From Flavobacteriales bacterium UBA6770 (GTDB lineage: Bacteria; Bacteroidota; Bacteroidia; Flavobacteriales_G; Salibacteraceae): a DNA stretch of 64,000 nt. The notes beneath the pieces were generated by a model, which was not told where the DNA came from, made no database searches, and worked only from the letters and a program-made list of their open reading frames with translations. The translations under genes were made by a program, and so were the position numbers. The DNA lies in contig CAJIZH010000002.1 in NCBI GenBank assembly GCA_905181875.1, positions 186,001-250,000 of the forward strand, written 5' to 3'. Shown piece by piece: positions 24,849-34,632 of the stretch (its first letter is position 1; each line of letters begins with the position of its first letter).

Positions 24849-27677
24849 TTATTTAGTTATGACCAATTTTTTTGTCATTTTGGAATATGCTCCTTTTACT
24901 TCAATATAATACACTCCTGAAGGCAACTCGGATGCATTTATTGTTGAAGTTTTCTCGAAATCATTGATTTGACCTTCTAGTTTTACCCGTCCAATTTCAT
25001 CATATAGCACAAATGATGAAAGTTGTTCAATTGAGTTTTCCCAATTTAAATGCACAACTCCCCTACTTGGATTCGGATAAACATTCACTTTAAAATTATT
25101 AACGGTTTTAGCATCTTCCATTCCAATTAATGAGGAACTTGTAACATGTACTCCAAATATTCCACTTCCATGAGTAGCAATTGCTAAATAATTATCAGCA
25201 TCTCTTGTGTCCATTTTGTCGATTATCGCATTTCCAATAAGAGTTGGAGACTGCTGACTCCAAATAGTATTTTCGCCATCCAATATGTCAGTTGCAAAGA
25301 GACCGATACTGGTTCCAACAAAATATGCTGTGCCAGAATCCGTCTCTAAAATAGCAGCACTCCGCACAGAAGGGCCATTTCCAAGACCTCTTGCTGCATC
25401 CGGAATCCCATTAGGTAATTCATCTTCTAAATTCCCTGCAGCAGTTTTCCAATTATCACCTCCATCTTCAGAATAAAAAATGCTGTATGCATTATAATTA
25501 GAAAAGACTACCATAACCTTATCTGCATCTTCAGGGTGAACAGCGAAATCACTTACATATGTACCTTTTAATACTCCAGTAATATCAGAGATAGGCGTCA
25601 CTAACGCACCAGCAGTATTTGCATTTTCTACTCTATATATAGATCCATTAGATGTTCCGACATATAATCTATGTTTTGGATTGGTACGGCTACTTACCAT
25701 AGCTGTAATTGATCTTGAGAAGGTAAAGTTCATGGTGGACCAATCATTTCTAGTGGCATTAGTATTATCTATATTAATTGATTTTAATGAATTATGTACT
25801 TTAATCTTGGAAGGTCCTCCAGCAGCATCCTTATACAACATGTACATTATGTTGTTATCTGCATAATCTAATTCGAAAGGATTTATAAAATCGAAATTTA
25901 TTGATCTATTAAATTGATTTGTCGGCGTAGGTTCAAGCCGTACAGAGGCAATTTTTTCACCACTTCCATTCATTCTAATTCTAAATGTTCTACCGTACTG
26001 ACTTGAAACATAATAGACTCCTGAACCATCTGAAAGTGTTCCATCTTCAACTGCACAATAAGAGCCATCTGACTGCAGTGGATCTTTCCAATCCTTTCTA
26101 GCACTCGCACTATTAGTAAAATAAGTTCCATTATCCTGCAAACCTCCAATTACAGCAGAGTTTTTTACTAGGTGATCTATCGCAACTGTATAAAATTGAG
26201 AAGTAAAATACCCCGTATTTTTAAACTGCCATACTACCTCATTTGCTTTTATGTTATTGGTAAAAGAAATCCCACCATCAGAAGCAGAGAAAGCTTCACT
26301 GGAATTATTTGGAAGGAAGATCAAATTATGTTGATCAGGATGTTGATTGGAATAACGATATTCTGTTGGATCTGAAAATGGCTTGGGGTTATAGCCTCCT
26401 ATTTGAACTATATTGTTTCGAGTAGTAAATCCATCATCCGAACGAAATAGGTTTGTTGAACCAATGTAGACGATAGTCTTATCAAACGGATCAATTCGGA
26501 CCATCATATTGTAATTACCTTGAGTATCAAAAGAATAGTACGCATTCTGATTGGAAGGAATATTAGTAGAAAGGCTAGTCCATGAGCCTCCCGAACCACT
26601 TCCGTCTCCATTTATATAGTTGTATTTAAACAAACTAGAATATTCGTTGTCTGCTGAGCTTGGATCAGCTATTGAGCCAGAACCAGGCGTTCGAGCAAGG
26701 AATATCAATTCATTTTCATCGGCTCCAGCAATATCAAATACTATTCTTTCAAAATTACTCGGCCAAATAGCTCCAGTAATATTCACCCAAGTCTCTCCAT
26801 CAGTTGATCTGTATACTCCAGGATCAGCTTGATTGAATTGTTTTGCTAATGCGGCATAAACAACTCCATTAGAAGTTACTTTAACATCTGCATAAAATGA
26901 AGCCGAAGAATTATTCTCACCTAATACCTTCTTCCAAGTTGCGCCGCCATCAAGACTTTTCATAATAACGCCATTAGCCGCAGCGTATACTTCATCCTCC
27001 AGCGTATTACTAGGATCAACAGCAATACTCCAAGATATTCCCCAGTCTCCAGCATTATTAACTTTTTCAACTTGAGTTGATTTCAGAGGTGTCCAAGTAA
27101 CTCCTTTATCGATTGATTTTAATAAACCATTGCCTAACAGCGTGAAATCATTTCCAATCAAAGAGCCTCTTCCTTCTCCCGTCCCTGCGTACCATATATC
27201 TTTTTTTCCAGGTCGAGGGTCCTGAGCTATACAGCTAATGTTTTGCGCATAATCATTACTTGAAACCTTAGCCCACGAAAGTCCAAAATTGGTACTTCTC
27301 CAAATTCCACCTGAAACACCACCAGCTAAGATATTTGATGTATTTGACAAATCAACAGCTAACGCTCTAGTTCTTCCACCAACATTATGCGGTCCTCTTC
27401 GCGCGAACACCAAAGAATCTTCAGCTCTGCTTCCATAAGAATTATGAAATGCTTTTGGTAATGTTCTACCAAAAGCCAACTCTTTATGTCTCATGTTTAT
27501 TGGAATCTCGCCAGTTTGTGGATCAACTAATCTAGACCGCATCCACTTTGCACGAGCTTCAGCATGTCCATCTGCATTCTGAAATTCAGTTGATTTAGAA
27601 AACCTTTCCTTGTTTAAAAAAAATAAAGAAATTATGCCTAAAACTATTACTGAAAGTCCTATTCTGGTTCTAATCAT
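24849..27677 (-). CDS. Large BNR/VPS10-like beta-propeller protein with T9SS type A sorting domain (copy 1)
   Basis: Surface protein of 942 aa starting with one membrane/signal segment. Repeated BNR/Asp-box blades are visible (GGIWRSTNFGLSWAKV, LLKSIDKGVTWTPL, VIMKSLDGGATWKKV, DGGDNWKTAAG), as in sortilin/VPS10 or glycosidase-like propellers. The C-terminus (VYPNPSRG ... LPSGVYYIEVKG ... KKLVITK) is a type A T9SS signal. No catalytic residues could be identified, so a binding or scaffold role is as likely as hydrolysis. A paralogue of 907 aa lies upstream, with a lipoprotein gene between them. Confidence 0.85.
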   Translation of the reverse strand: MIRTRIGLSVIVLGIISLFFLNKERFSKSTEFQNADGHAEARAKWMRSRLVDPQTGEIPINMRHKELAFGRTLPKAFHNSYGSRAEDSLVFARRGPHNVGGRTRALAVDLSNTSNILAGGVSGGIWRSTNFGLSWAKVSSNDYAQNISCIAQDPRPGKKDIWYAGTGEGRGSLIGNDFTLLGNGLLKSIDKGVTWTPLKSTQVEKVNNAGDWGISWSIAVDPSNTLEDEVYAAANGVIMKSLDGGATWKKVLGENNSSASFYADVKVTSNGVVYAALAKQFNQADPGVYRSTDGETWVNITGAIWPSNFERIVFDIAGADENELIFLARTPGSGSIADPSSADNEYSSLFKYNYINGDGSGSGGSWTSLSTNIPSNQNAYYSFDTQGNYNMMVRIDPFDKTIVYIGSTNLFRSDDGFTTRNNIVQIGGYNPKPFSDPTEYRYSNQHPDQHNLIFLPNNSSEAFSASDGGISFTNNIKANEVVWQFKNTGYFTSQFYTVAIDHLVKNSAVIGGLQDNGTYFTNSASARKDWKDPLQSDGSYCAVEDGTLSDGSGVYYVSSQYGRTFRIRMNGSGEKIASVRLEPTPTNQFNRSINFDFINPFELDYADNNIMYMLYKDAAGGPSKIKVHNSLKSINIDNTNATRNDWSTMNFTFSRSITAMVSSRTNPKHRLYVGTSNGSIYRVENANTAGALVTPISDITGVLKGTYVSDFAVHPEDADKVMVVFSNYNAYSIFYSEDGGDNWKTAAGNLEDELPNGIPDAARGLGNGPSVRSAAILETDSGTAYFVGTSIGLFATDILDGENTIWSQQSPTLIGNAIIDKMDTRDADNYLAIATHGSGIFGVHVTSSSLIGMEDAKTVNNFKVNVYPNPSRGVVHLNWENSIEQLSSFVLYDEIGRVKLEGQINDFEKTSTINASELPSGVYYIEVKGAYSKMTKKLVITK

Positions 27678-27681
27678 ACTG

Positions 27682-28107
27682 CTATTTCAAATTTTTATAC
27701 ATGTCAACTTGGTAGAGTTTTTGATTATTCACTTCTCCAACCAGTTTTATAGTTGCAATTATTTTATCGCTTTGTTTTAGTGCATCAAAAATCTCCTGCA
27801 ACCCCTTATGCGTAGTACTATCTGCACCATCTGCACCGTAAGTAAAATACGCAAGAATTGGCTTTTCCTGTTCAAAATTCTTTGTGAAATCCCGACCAGT
27901 TTCTTTAACTTTTTCGATTTGTATTTTAGCGTAACAATGTTTATTCCCACAGTCTATGCCTTTAGAGATACTCTCCTCAAATTGAATTAACTTCCCAATA
28001 ACTACTGCCTCATCTCTTGACGCTTTCATTGTTGGAAGCTTAGATGCTTGATTATTTTGACAACCAACGATAACTATGAAACACAAAATAAAAATTCGGG
28101 ACACCAT
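27682..28107 (-). CDS. Small lipoprotein between two BNR/T9SS genes
   Basis: A 141-residue protein with a lipobox (CFIVIVGC, acylated Cys16). The mature part has one recognisable pair of cysteines (CGNKHC) and otherwise resembles no family I know. Gaps of 3-4 bp to both neighbours show a single three-gene transcript. It probably resides in the outer membrane and may accompany the surface propeller proteins. Confidence 0.7.
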   Translation of the reverse strand: MVSRIFILCFIVIVGCQNNQASKLPTMKASRDEAVVIGKLIQFEESISKGIDCGNKHCYAKIQIEKVKETGRDFTKNFEQEKPILAYFTYGADGADSTTHKGLQEIFDALKQSDKIIATIKLVGEVNNQKLYQVDMYKNLK

Positions 28108-28110
28108 AAA

Positions 28111-30834
28111 TTAAATTTTTACGAATCGACTTATATAAAGTTTAGCATCAACAGAGAACTTAATAATATACGTTCCTACTGGTAAATGCTGAATATTTCC
28201 AGAAATTTTATTGTTTTCGACATGCCATTCAATATTCACCGCTTTTCCACGTGAATTATAAACTTGGATATCTTGAGTAGAAAACTCATCAATTTCGTGG
28301 ACTCTCAATGCAACGTTCGTTCTTGCTGGATTTGGAAACAGAATTGCTTTTTGAAATTGTTGTTCAGTAACATCAGCAATTATATTACCGGATTGGGTCA
28401 CATAAGAACTAAATACTCCACCACCATGAGTAGCAACACCTAAATACCCATCTGCTGCTCTATAATCAATTGCAGTTACAACGTGAGAACCAATTTCTGA
28501 CTCACTTACCCGATCCCAAACCGTGCTATTACTATCAATATTTAAAGTACCGAATAAACCCACACTTGTACCCAGCAGCAGCCAAGAAGCATCTCTCAAT
28601 TCGACGAATTTTGCTACCCTGCAGGATGGTCCATCGTTAATTTGAGCAAATTGAGCAGGTATCCCTGGCTGAATTTCACCTTCAATATTTCCTGATATAT
28701 TTTCCCATGAATCTCCTCCTGTTTCAGAATAAAAAACACTGTATACATTATAATTTGAAAACACGACAACGACTTTATTTCCATCTTTTGGATGAATTGC
28801 AATTGAAGAAACAAAGCCATTAGAGTTTGGAATAGTTACATTTTTATATGTGTAATTAGCATTTGAACTATCTACTCGAACAACGGCGCCACCACTAGTC
28901 CCAAAATACAAAATATTTGCAGGTTCTCTGCTTACTTCAACTGCGCTGATTAATCCTGATACTCCTAAAATGTTTAGTTGTTCCCAATTTTCAGTTTGCT
29001 TGACAAACTGGTTGTCTAATTCAAAAACGGAAATATCGTTATTGCGCCACAAGACATTCCCATTTGGCAGAAACAATATTCTGTTGTCATTAGGATCAAT
29101 AGTATATGGATTTATAAACAAATAATTACTGGGAGCGATTGGATCTATACGAGCAAATCCAATACGATTTCCCGATCCATCAACAGCAACTTTAAATAAT
29201 CCCGCTTGTTGTTTTGCAGCCAGAAAATAAGGGGAGTAATCAAGGAAATGGCAATAAGCCCCATCATAATCAACTGGCATACTCCAAGAATGAAGACTAT
29301 CCGCCAAGTAATATAATGTTCCATTATCTTGAAGACCACCAACCATCTTTTTGGAACCTACTTTTTTATCCAATGCCAAAGTGTAAAATTGAGTAGTGAC
29401 GTAGCCGTTATTCAGTGATTCCCAAACAACTTGTTTAGAATATAAATCTCTACTCAAATGAATTCCGCCATCTGAGCCAGTTAAAATAATCTTAGAATCA
29501 GTTGGATGAAAAACTACTGTATGCACATCGGGATGATGATTTGGATATATCTGATAAAAAGGAGTATCTATTTTATGGTAATATCCACCGGCAAATTTAT
29601 CATCACCTTTAGTAGAGAATCCATTATGACTAATATTTAAGTTTACTCCAGCTAATGCAACGGTATTACTATCATAAGGTGAAACTTTAATGTCCATGCA
29701 ATATCCCGTCTGAGAATGATAATCATCAAAAGGCCATATTCCTTTTGGTAAATTCATAGAAAGATTCTCCCAGTTCCCGCCTAATCCGCTACCATTTCCT
29801 GAGATGTAGGTGTATTTGAAAAGTGAGTGATACCCGTTACGTCCTAAAAACTCGCTTTTTTGTCCTGAATTTGGACTTTCAAATAATACAAACATTGAGT
29901 TTTCATTCTGATGATTCAAACCAATTATTCCTCGGCCTAAATTAGGTGCTGGGGTTTTTACTAAGTTAAAACTAACACCATCTGTACTTCTAAATAAACC
30001 GCTTGCACTTCCTATTCCTGAACTTATCGCAGCATACCAAATTCCAGAACTAGTTTGTACAAGATCGATGATTTGATTTGTCGCTCCATTTCCATGAACG
30101 TTGAGCCAGGTTACTCCTTGATTTTTACTTCTAAAGATACCACTAGGTGTTGCCAACAACAAAACAGTGCTAGAAGATTGATTATCTACCAGTATCTTCC
30201 AACTCAGATCTAAGCTATCTTGTCGCTGAGGAGAGTCATTTATGAAACTGCCCAATCTATTCCAAGTTTCGCCAAAATCATTTGAAACTAAAACACCATC
30301 TCCACCAAAATGTGCCGAAAAATTTGCAGCTCCTTGAGAAGCTCCCCTTGCCTCTCCAGTACTTGCGTACCACATGTTTTCTTTACCGATACGTGGATCT
30401 TGTGTTATCCAAGTAATGGATAAATTGTGTTCGTGAGTACTTGCTTTTTTCCAGCTTTTACCTTCGTTTCTACTTAGAAAAATTCCGCCAGAGGCAGCTC
30501 CAGCGATAATTCTACTTGGATTTGATCGATCAATAGCAAGTGCTCTTGTTCTGCCTCCAATATTGTATGGACCTCTATTCTTCCAATGCAATTCTCCCGA
30601 TCTTGCCCCTAGAGGAAAGTGTTCGGAAACAAAGTCTAAATCTGATTTTCGAATATTAGCTGGCACTTTGCCTGTAGAGGGATCCTGCAACTGCATTTTC
30701 CACCAATTAGCATCGGCTTTTTCTGCAATAGGATTGCTTTTGCCTAGGAGTTCTTTCCGATTGTTGAATCCAAACCAAATCAGTAAGAACGTGAGAATAA
30801 TAAACCCACTAATTGTAAATCCCTTTGAACCCAT
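28111..30834 (-). CDS. Large BNR/VPS10-like beta-propeller protein with T9SS type A sorting domain (copy 2)
   Basis: Paralogue of the 942-residue protein downstream, sharing the N-terminal layout (RKSDLDFVSEHF; GPYNIGGRTRALAID), BNR blades (GGIFLSRNEGKSWKKA, GVLVSNDFGETWNRL, SETGGDSWENISGN) and a type A tail (FPNPARTNVALRV ... LPVGTYIIKFSV ... ISRFVKI). The ATG at 30834 gives 907 residues; an upstream TTG adds four. Considerable divergence between the copies implies an old duplication. It heads the transcript with the lipoprotein and copy 1. Confidence 0.85.
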   Translation of the reverse strand: MGSKGFTISGFIILTFLLIWFGFNNRKELLGKSNPIAEKADANWWKMQLQDPSTGKVPANIRKSDLDFVSEHFPLGARSGELHWKNRGPYNIGGRTRALAIDRSNPSRIIAGAASGGIFLSRNEGKSWKKASTHEHNLSITWITQDPRIGKENMWYASTGEARGASQGAANFSAHFGGDGVLVSNDFGETWNRLGSFINDSPQRQDSLDLSWKILVDNQSSSTVLLLATPSGIFRSKNQGVTWLNVHGNGATNQIIDLVQTSSGIWYAAISSGIGSASGLFRSTDGVSFNLVKTPAPNLGRGIIGLNHQNENSMFVLFESPNSGQKSEFLGRNGYHSLFKYTYISGNGSGLGGNWENLSMNLPKGIWPFDDYHSQTGYCMDIKVSPYDSNTVALAGVNLNISHNGFSTKGDDKFAGGYYHKIDTPFYQIYPNHHPDVHTVVFHPTDSKIILTGSDGGIHLSRDLYSKQVVWESLNNGYVTTQFYTLALDKKVGSKKMVGGLQDNGTLYYLADSLHSWSMPVDYDGAYCHFLDYSPYFLAAKQQAGLFKVAVDGSGNRIGFARIDPIAPSNYLFINPYTIDPNDNRILFLPNGNVLWRNNDISVFELDNQFVKQTENWEQLNILGVSGLISAVEVSREPANILYFGTSGGAVVRVDSSNANYTYKNVTIPNSNGFVSSIAIHPKDGNKVVVVFSNYNVYSVFYSETGGDSWENISGNIEGEIQPGIPAQFAQINDGPSCRVAKFVELRDASWLLLGTSVGLFGTLNIDSNSTVWDRVSESEIGSHVVTAIDYRAADGYLGVATHGGGVFSSYVTQSGNIIADVTEQQFQKAILFPNPARTNVALRVHEIDEFSTQDIQVYNSRGKAVNIEWHVENNKISGNIQHLPVGTYIIKFSVDAKLYISRFVKI

Positions 30835-30906
30835 AAAACATTTCAAATTTAAGTTTAAACAAGCTTATAAACATTGATTTTAATCGTTTTCTAAAACCGG
30901 TCGAAT

Positions 30907-31839
30907 CTAAATTTTTTCTTCCAATTTTTCGTATAAATGAATGTCTTTCACATTAAGGTGTGTAGACCCGTCTCTGTAAGTTTTATACGCTGGTTTGAAC
31001 TTAGCATTAAAAACTATATCGCTTCTAGTATAAGAGAACCTCGAATGAACAACTTGGCTAAATGAATCATCGAATCCTTTCAAAAGGACAAGTATCTCAG
31101 GGTTTAATTTCATTATTTCAGCTGGTGATTTATCACAAAACGGACTTTCTTCGTCGATAGGATGCACTAAAGTCCAGTTTAACGGAAAGAAGTCAATGTT
31201 AGAAATATCTAATTTTAGTCGACTGTATGTTCTTCGGTACTCTCCATTAATTTCTTTGGTCGTTGCCAAGAGAAGCTTTGCCTCCATTTCCATAAGGACA
31301 TTATTTCTCATATTAACCGCTCTAAACATTAGACTAAACCCTCCTTTAAATGGACTTAATAAAATATTATTACTGTATAAAATAATTGCTGAAGGCTGAG
31401 CAAATCGGCCATATAACACACCAGTGGCAATCGAAAAACTCATAAAACCAACTAGTGCTTGAAACGATGCTATTATATTAACAGCTATTCCTACAGGAGC
31501 TAAACCACCATAACCAACCGTGGTGAACGTTTGAAAACTAAAAAATAATGCTGTTAGAAAATCACTTCCAAATTTATGAGTGCGATAACCTTGAATGCCA
31601 TCTACTCCTACCAATAAATATGAAAGAGCGAATAGCGCATTGGTGGCTATGTAAGTCACAAGAATAATGGTAATGAACTTGAGCCAACTTATATTTAGAA
31701 AAAACTGATATAAATGTCGAATAGCAGGCCCTAGACCCTCTCTATATATATTAAACGATCCATCGGGGTTAATAATCCTTTGTGTTTGTTTATCATATTC
31801 TTCGCCTAATCTAGGATCACTTACGTGCTCTTTCGCCAT
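30907..31839 (-). CDS. Inward-rectifier (Kir/KirBac-type) potassium channel
   Basis: The 310-residue protein has two membrane helices flanking a pore with the selectivity filter TTVGYGG (106-112). The long C-terminal beta-rich cytoplasmic domain follows (IILYSNNILLSPFKGGFSLMFRAVNMRNN), the hallmark of Kir channels. The family passes K+ with gating by lipids or ligands. It lies about 50 bp from the response regulator gene on the same strand, perhaps by chance. Confidence 0.92.
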   Translation of the reverse strand: MAKEHVSDPRLGEEYDKQTQRIINPDGSFNIYREGLGPAIRHLYQFFLNISWLKFITIILVTYIATNALFALSYLLVGVDGIQGYRTHKFGSDFLTALFFSFQTFTTVGYGGLAPVGIAVNIIASFQALVGFMSFSIATGVLYGRFAQPSAIILYSNNILLSPFKGGFSLMFRAVNMRNNVLMEMEAKLLLATTKEINGEYRRTYSRLKLDISNIDFFPLNWTLVHPIDEESPFCDKSPAEIMKLNPEILVLLKGFDDSFSQVVHSRFSYTRSDIVFNAKFKPAYKTYRDGSTHLNVKDIHLYEKLEEKI

Positions 31840-31888
31840 GTATCAAATATAGAAGATTCAATGACCTTAGCAATGCAATGAATGGTCT

Positions 31889-32587
31889 TCAACTATCTGT
31901 CAATCGAAACCCTATACCATGCACATTTTCTATTTTTATCGCAGTATCTGGACTTAAATATTTTCGCAATCTACTTATAAACACATCCATGCTTCTTCCT
32001 AGAAAATAATCGTTTTCACCCCAAACCAACTTCAGTGCTACTTCTCTTTCCAAGACACTATTTGGATGAATAAAAAGTAATCTTAGTAATTCAGCTTCTT
32101 TTTTTGTGAGTTCAGAAACCGATCCATTTGCAGTCAATTTCAAATTTCTATAATCAAATTTAGAATTAGCTAATTCAAATATTTCTTTTCCTTTAACTTC
32201 ATCTATTGACTTTCTCATTGAACGATGAAGAATAGCGTTTATTCTGGCTAATAATTCTTCAAACGCAAATGGCTTTGTTAGATAGTCATCTGCACCAGCA
32301 CCAAACCCTTCGACCTTATCAGAAATCATACTTTTAGCTGTCAAGAATAAAATAGGTATATCTAGATTCATTTTCCGAATATCATTTGCCAATGTAAACC
32401 CGTCTTTTTTCGGCAACATAACATCAAGAATGCAAATATCAAATTTGCCTTCGTAAAAAACCTCAAAGCCAGCAAGTCCGTCTTTCGCAAGTGTCACTTT
32501 AGCTCCTGCATCAACCAAGTTATCCTTAATTACAAAGCCTAAACTGGCATCATCTTCTACTAATAATATTGACTTTCCTTCAATCAT
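31889..32587 (-). CDS. OmpR/PhoB-family response regulator
   Basis: The receiver domain (1-120) has the acidic pocket LVEDD, phospho-Asp D55 (CILDVMLPK), the conserved Thr in FLTAKS and Lys in YLTKPF. The C-terminal winged helix (LTKKEAELLRLLF ... SRLRKYL ... NVHGIGFRL) binds DNA. The start overlaps the kinase stop by 4 bp, so the pair is translationally coupled. Target genes are not evident. Confidence 0.94.
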   Translation of the reverse strand: MIEGKSILLVEDDASLGFVIKDNLVDAGAKVTLAKDGLAGFEVFYEGKFDICILDVMLPKKDGFTLANDIRKMNLDIPILFLTAKSMISDKVEGFGAGADDYLTKPFAFEELLARINAILHRSMRKSIDEVKGKEIFELANSKFDYRNLKLTANGSVSELTKKEAELLRLLFIHPNSVLEREVALKLVWGENDYFLGRSMDVFISRLRKYLSPDTAIKIENVHGIGFRLTDS

Positions 32588-33861
32588 TTAATTATTGGAA
32601 TTTTAAGTACAAAAACACTTCCCGAGTCTTCATTTTTTTCTACAGAAATTGAACCTTTATGTGCTTCCATAATCACTTGTGCGTAATATAAACCAAGTCC
32701 AAATCCCTTCACATTATGCAAGTTGCCCGTTGGAACTCTATAGAATTTATCAAAAATGTATTTCGCATCTACCGATTTCATTCCTATTCCGTTGTCCTCA
32801 ACTCTAATTTCGATATTATTTCCTTTTTCATTCACAAGAATTTTAATTTCAGGATCTACTTCACAATACTTTATTGCATTGTCAATCAAATTACTCAACA
32901 CATTATAAATATGAATTTTATCCAGTTTAACCTCAAGGTTTTTATTGGAAATATTACTTCGGATTGTCCCTGACTTTTCCTCAATTATAGTTTTAAAAGT
33001 TGATATACCATCTGAGATAAGTGCATCTAAATTGCAGATTTCAAATTGCATTTCTACCTTATCTTTATCCAAACTAGCTATTTGCAAAACCTTTTCTACC
33101 TGCAGCTGCAATCGCTCATTCTCTTTTTTTATAATCTCAGCATAATTACGAATCCGCTCTGGTTGATTCTCTATACCTGGTTTCAATAAAACTTCGGTAG
33201 AAAGTGAAATGGTCGAAATTGGCGTTTTCAATTCATGAGTCATATTATCTATAAAGTCATTTTTAGTATCTCCAAGCCGTTTTTGCTTTAGGATAATATT
33301 GATTGTATAGGCAAAGAAGGCTGCAAGTACCAATAACAACAAAGAAGAAAAAATCCAAAAATTCAAACGATCTATGACCATTTTGGTTTTATTGGAAAAA
33401 TAGACCGAGAAATAATGACCGTCATCGCTCCGCCAATTCACAATAGTGGATGGTGTTTCCTTTTCCACTGCTTTACCTTGGTCAATCTTTACAACCTTTG
33501 TAAAAACAACAGAATCATTAAAACAGTTGTATAAGTTATATTCAAAATCAAGGTTAATTTCTTGCTTTTTAAACTCTTGTGTAAGCAATGCCTCAATAAA
33601 GTCTGGATCAGGATTTTCATTAGTTTTTACAATAAAAGTTTGATCTTCTACCTGTTTAACTGGGTCTAGCAATAAACTCTCATCTCCCTGGTGTTTTTGA
33701 ATAGCACGCGAGGCTTGAATAAGTGCTTGTGTAATATCATAATTGAGCTGAGTAACTTGCAGTTCGTAAGCTCTGCGAATCCAAATGAGCTGAACTGATA
33801 CAATTCCTACCAGCAAAATGGTCGCCATTATTATTACAAGTCTTATCGTGGAATTTTTCAC
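32584..33861 (-). CDS. Sensor histidine kinase, partner of the OmpR-type regulator
   Basis: Membrane kinase of 425 aa. TM1 covers about 8-27 and TM2 about 168-190, enclosing a periplasmic sensor of about 140 residues with no known fold. The phospho-acceptor is H209 (NMTHELKTPIS). ATPase boxes are NLIDNAIKYC, DNGIGM and GFGLGLYYA. It starts with GTG; no closer ATG is available in frame. It is transcribed ahead of the regulator, with a 4-bp overlap. Confidence 0.92.
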   Translation of the reverse strand: MKNSTIRLVIIMATILLVGIVSVQLIWIRRAYELQVTQLNYDITQALIQASRAIQKHQGDESLLLDPVKQVEDQTFIVKTNENPDPDFIEALLTQEFKKQEINLDFEYNLYNCFNDSVVFTKVVKIDQGKAVEKETPSTIVNWRSDDGHYFSVYFSNKTKMVIDRLNFWIFSSLLLLVLAAFFAYTINIILKQKRLGDTKNDFIDNMTHELKTPISTISLSTEVLLKPGIENQPERIRNYAEIIKKENERLQLQVEKVLQIASLDKDKVEMQFEICNLDALISDGISTFKTIIEEKSGTIRSNISNKNLEVKLDKIHIYNVLSNLIDNAIKYCEVDPEIKILVNEKGNNIEIRVEDNGIGMKSVDAKYIFDKFYRVPTGNLHNVKGFGLGLYYAQVIMEAHKGSISVEKNEDSGSVFVLKIPIIK

Positions 33862-33971
33862 GTTGTAAAGCTATACCCAAAAATGAGAGCAAATAGCAAA
33901 GTTAACAACGGTTTAAGAAAAGAAATAACATGGACTGCAAGTTGAATTGTACTTTTTTTCTTATTTCAATA

Positions 33972-33979
33972 TACTTTCG
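33972..33979 (+). promoter_or_regulatory. TAnnTTCG -7-like box for pdxH
   Basis: TACTTTCG ends 4 nt before the ATG at 33984, implying an almost leaderless transcript. Like the boxes ahead of mpl and other genes here, it has C at the sixth position. Confidence 0.35.
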
Positions 33980-33983
33980 CAGT

Positions 33984-34631
33984 ATGGGAATGATAAATAC
34001 GTTTATAAACGAAGTGAGACACGATTTTAGTAACCAAGAATTGGATGAAAAATCAGTAGAACCAACACCTATAAAGCAAGTCGAAAAATGGATTCAAGAA
34101 GCTGTTGATTCAAAAGTTCCGGAAGCAAATGCAATGAGTATCTGCACTGTCAATCAAAACGGCGCTCCGTCCTCAAGAATTGTTTATGCAAGAGGGATAA
34201 GCGAAGACGGAATTATTCTTTACACCAATTACAACAGTCAAAAAGGAAAAGATTTAGAAGTAAATCCACTTGTTTCTCTGCTATTTTTCTATCCAGAATT
34301 GGAAAGGCAAATTCGTATTGATGGAACAATTCAAAAACTCCCAGAACAAGAATCGGATAATTACTTTAATGCGCGTCCAACAGAAAGCAAACTTGGAGCA
34401 TGGGCTAGTGAACAAAGCAGCACTATTGAATCTAGAGCAACATTAGAAAAACGTACTGAGTTTTTCAGAGAAAAATTCGGCACAGAAATACCTCGTCCTC
34501 CGCATTGGGGCGGATATATTGTAAAACCAACCAAATTTGAGTTTTGGCAAGGTAGACCTGCACGATTACACGACAGATTGGTTTTTGAAAAAGCGGTTAA
34601 GGGTTGGTCAATATTCAGAATAGCACCATAG
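33984..34631 (+). CDS. pdxH: Pyridoxamine 5'-phosphate oxidase
   Basis: FMN enzyme that makes PLP from PNP or PMP in the cytoplasm. Family marks: the FMN/substrate segments SSRIVYARGI and YTNYNSQKGKDLE, SKLGAWASEQSS, and the C-terminal signature FWQGRPARLHDR that contacts PLP. The ATG at 33984 gives 215 residues, the usual length; an upstream ATG at 33930 would add 18 residues rich in Cys/Phe that overlap the promoter-like box. The glycosyltransferase starts 1 bp after its stop. Confidence 0.94.
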   Translation: MGMINTFINEVRHDFSNQELDEKSVEPTPIKQVEKWIQEAVDSKVPEANAMSICTVNQNGAPSSRIVYARGISEDGIILYTNYNSQKGKDLEVNPLVSLLFFYPELERQIRIDGTIQKLPEQESDNYFNARPTESKLGAWASEQSSTIESRATLEKRTEFFREKFGTEIPRPPHWGGYIVKPTKFEFWQGRPARLHDRLVFEKAVKGWSIFRIAP

Positions 34632-34632
34632 A

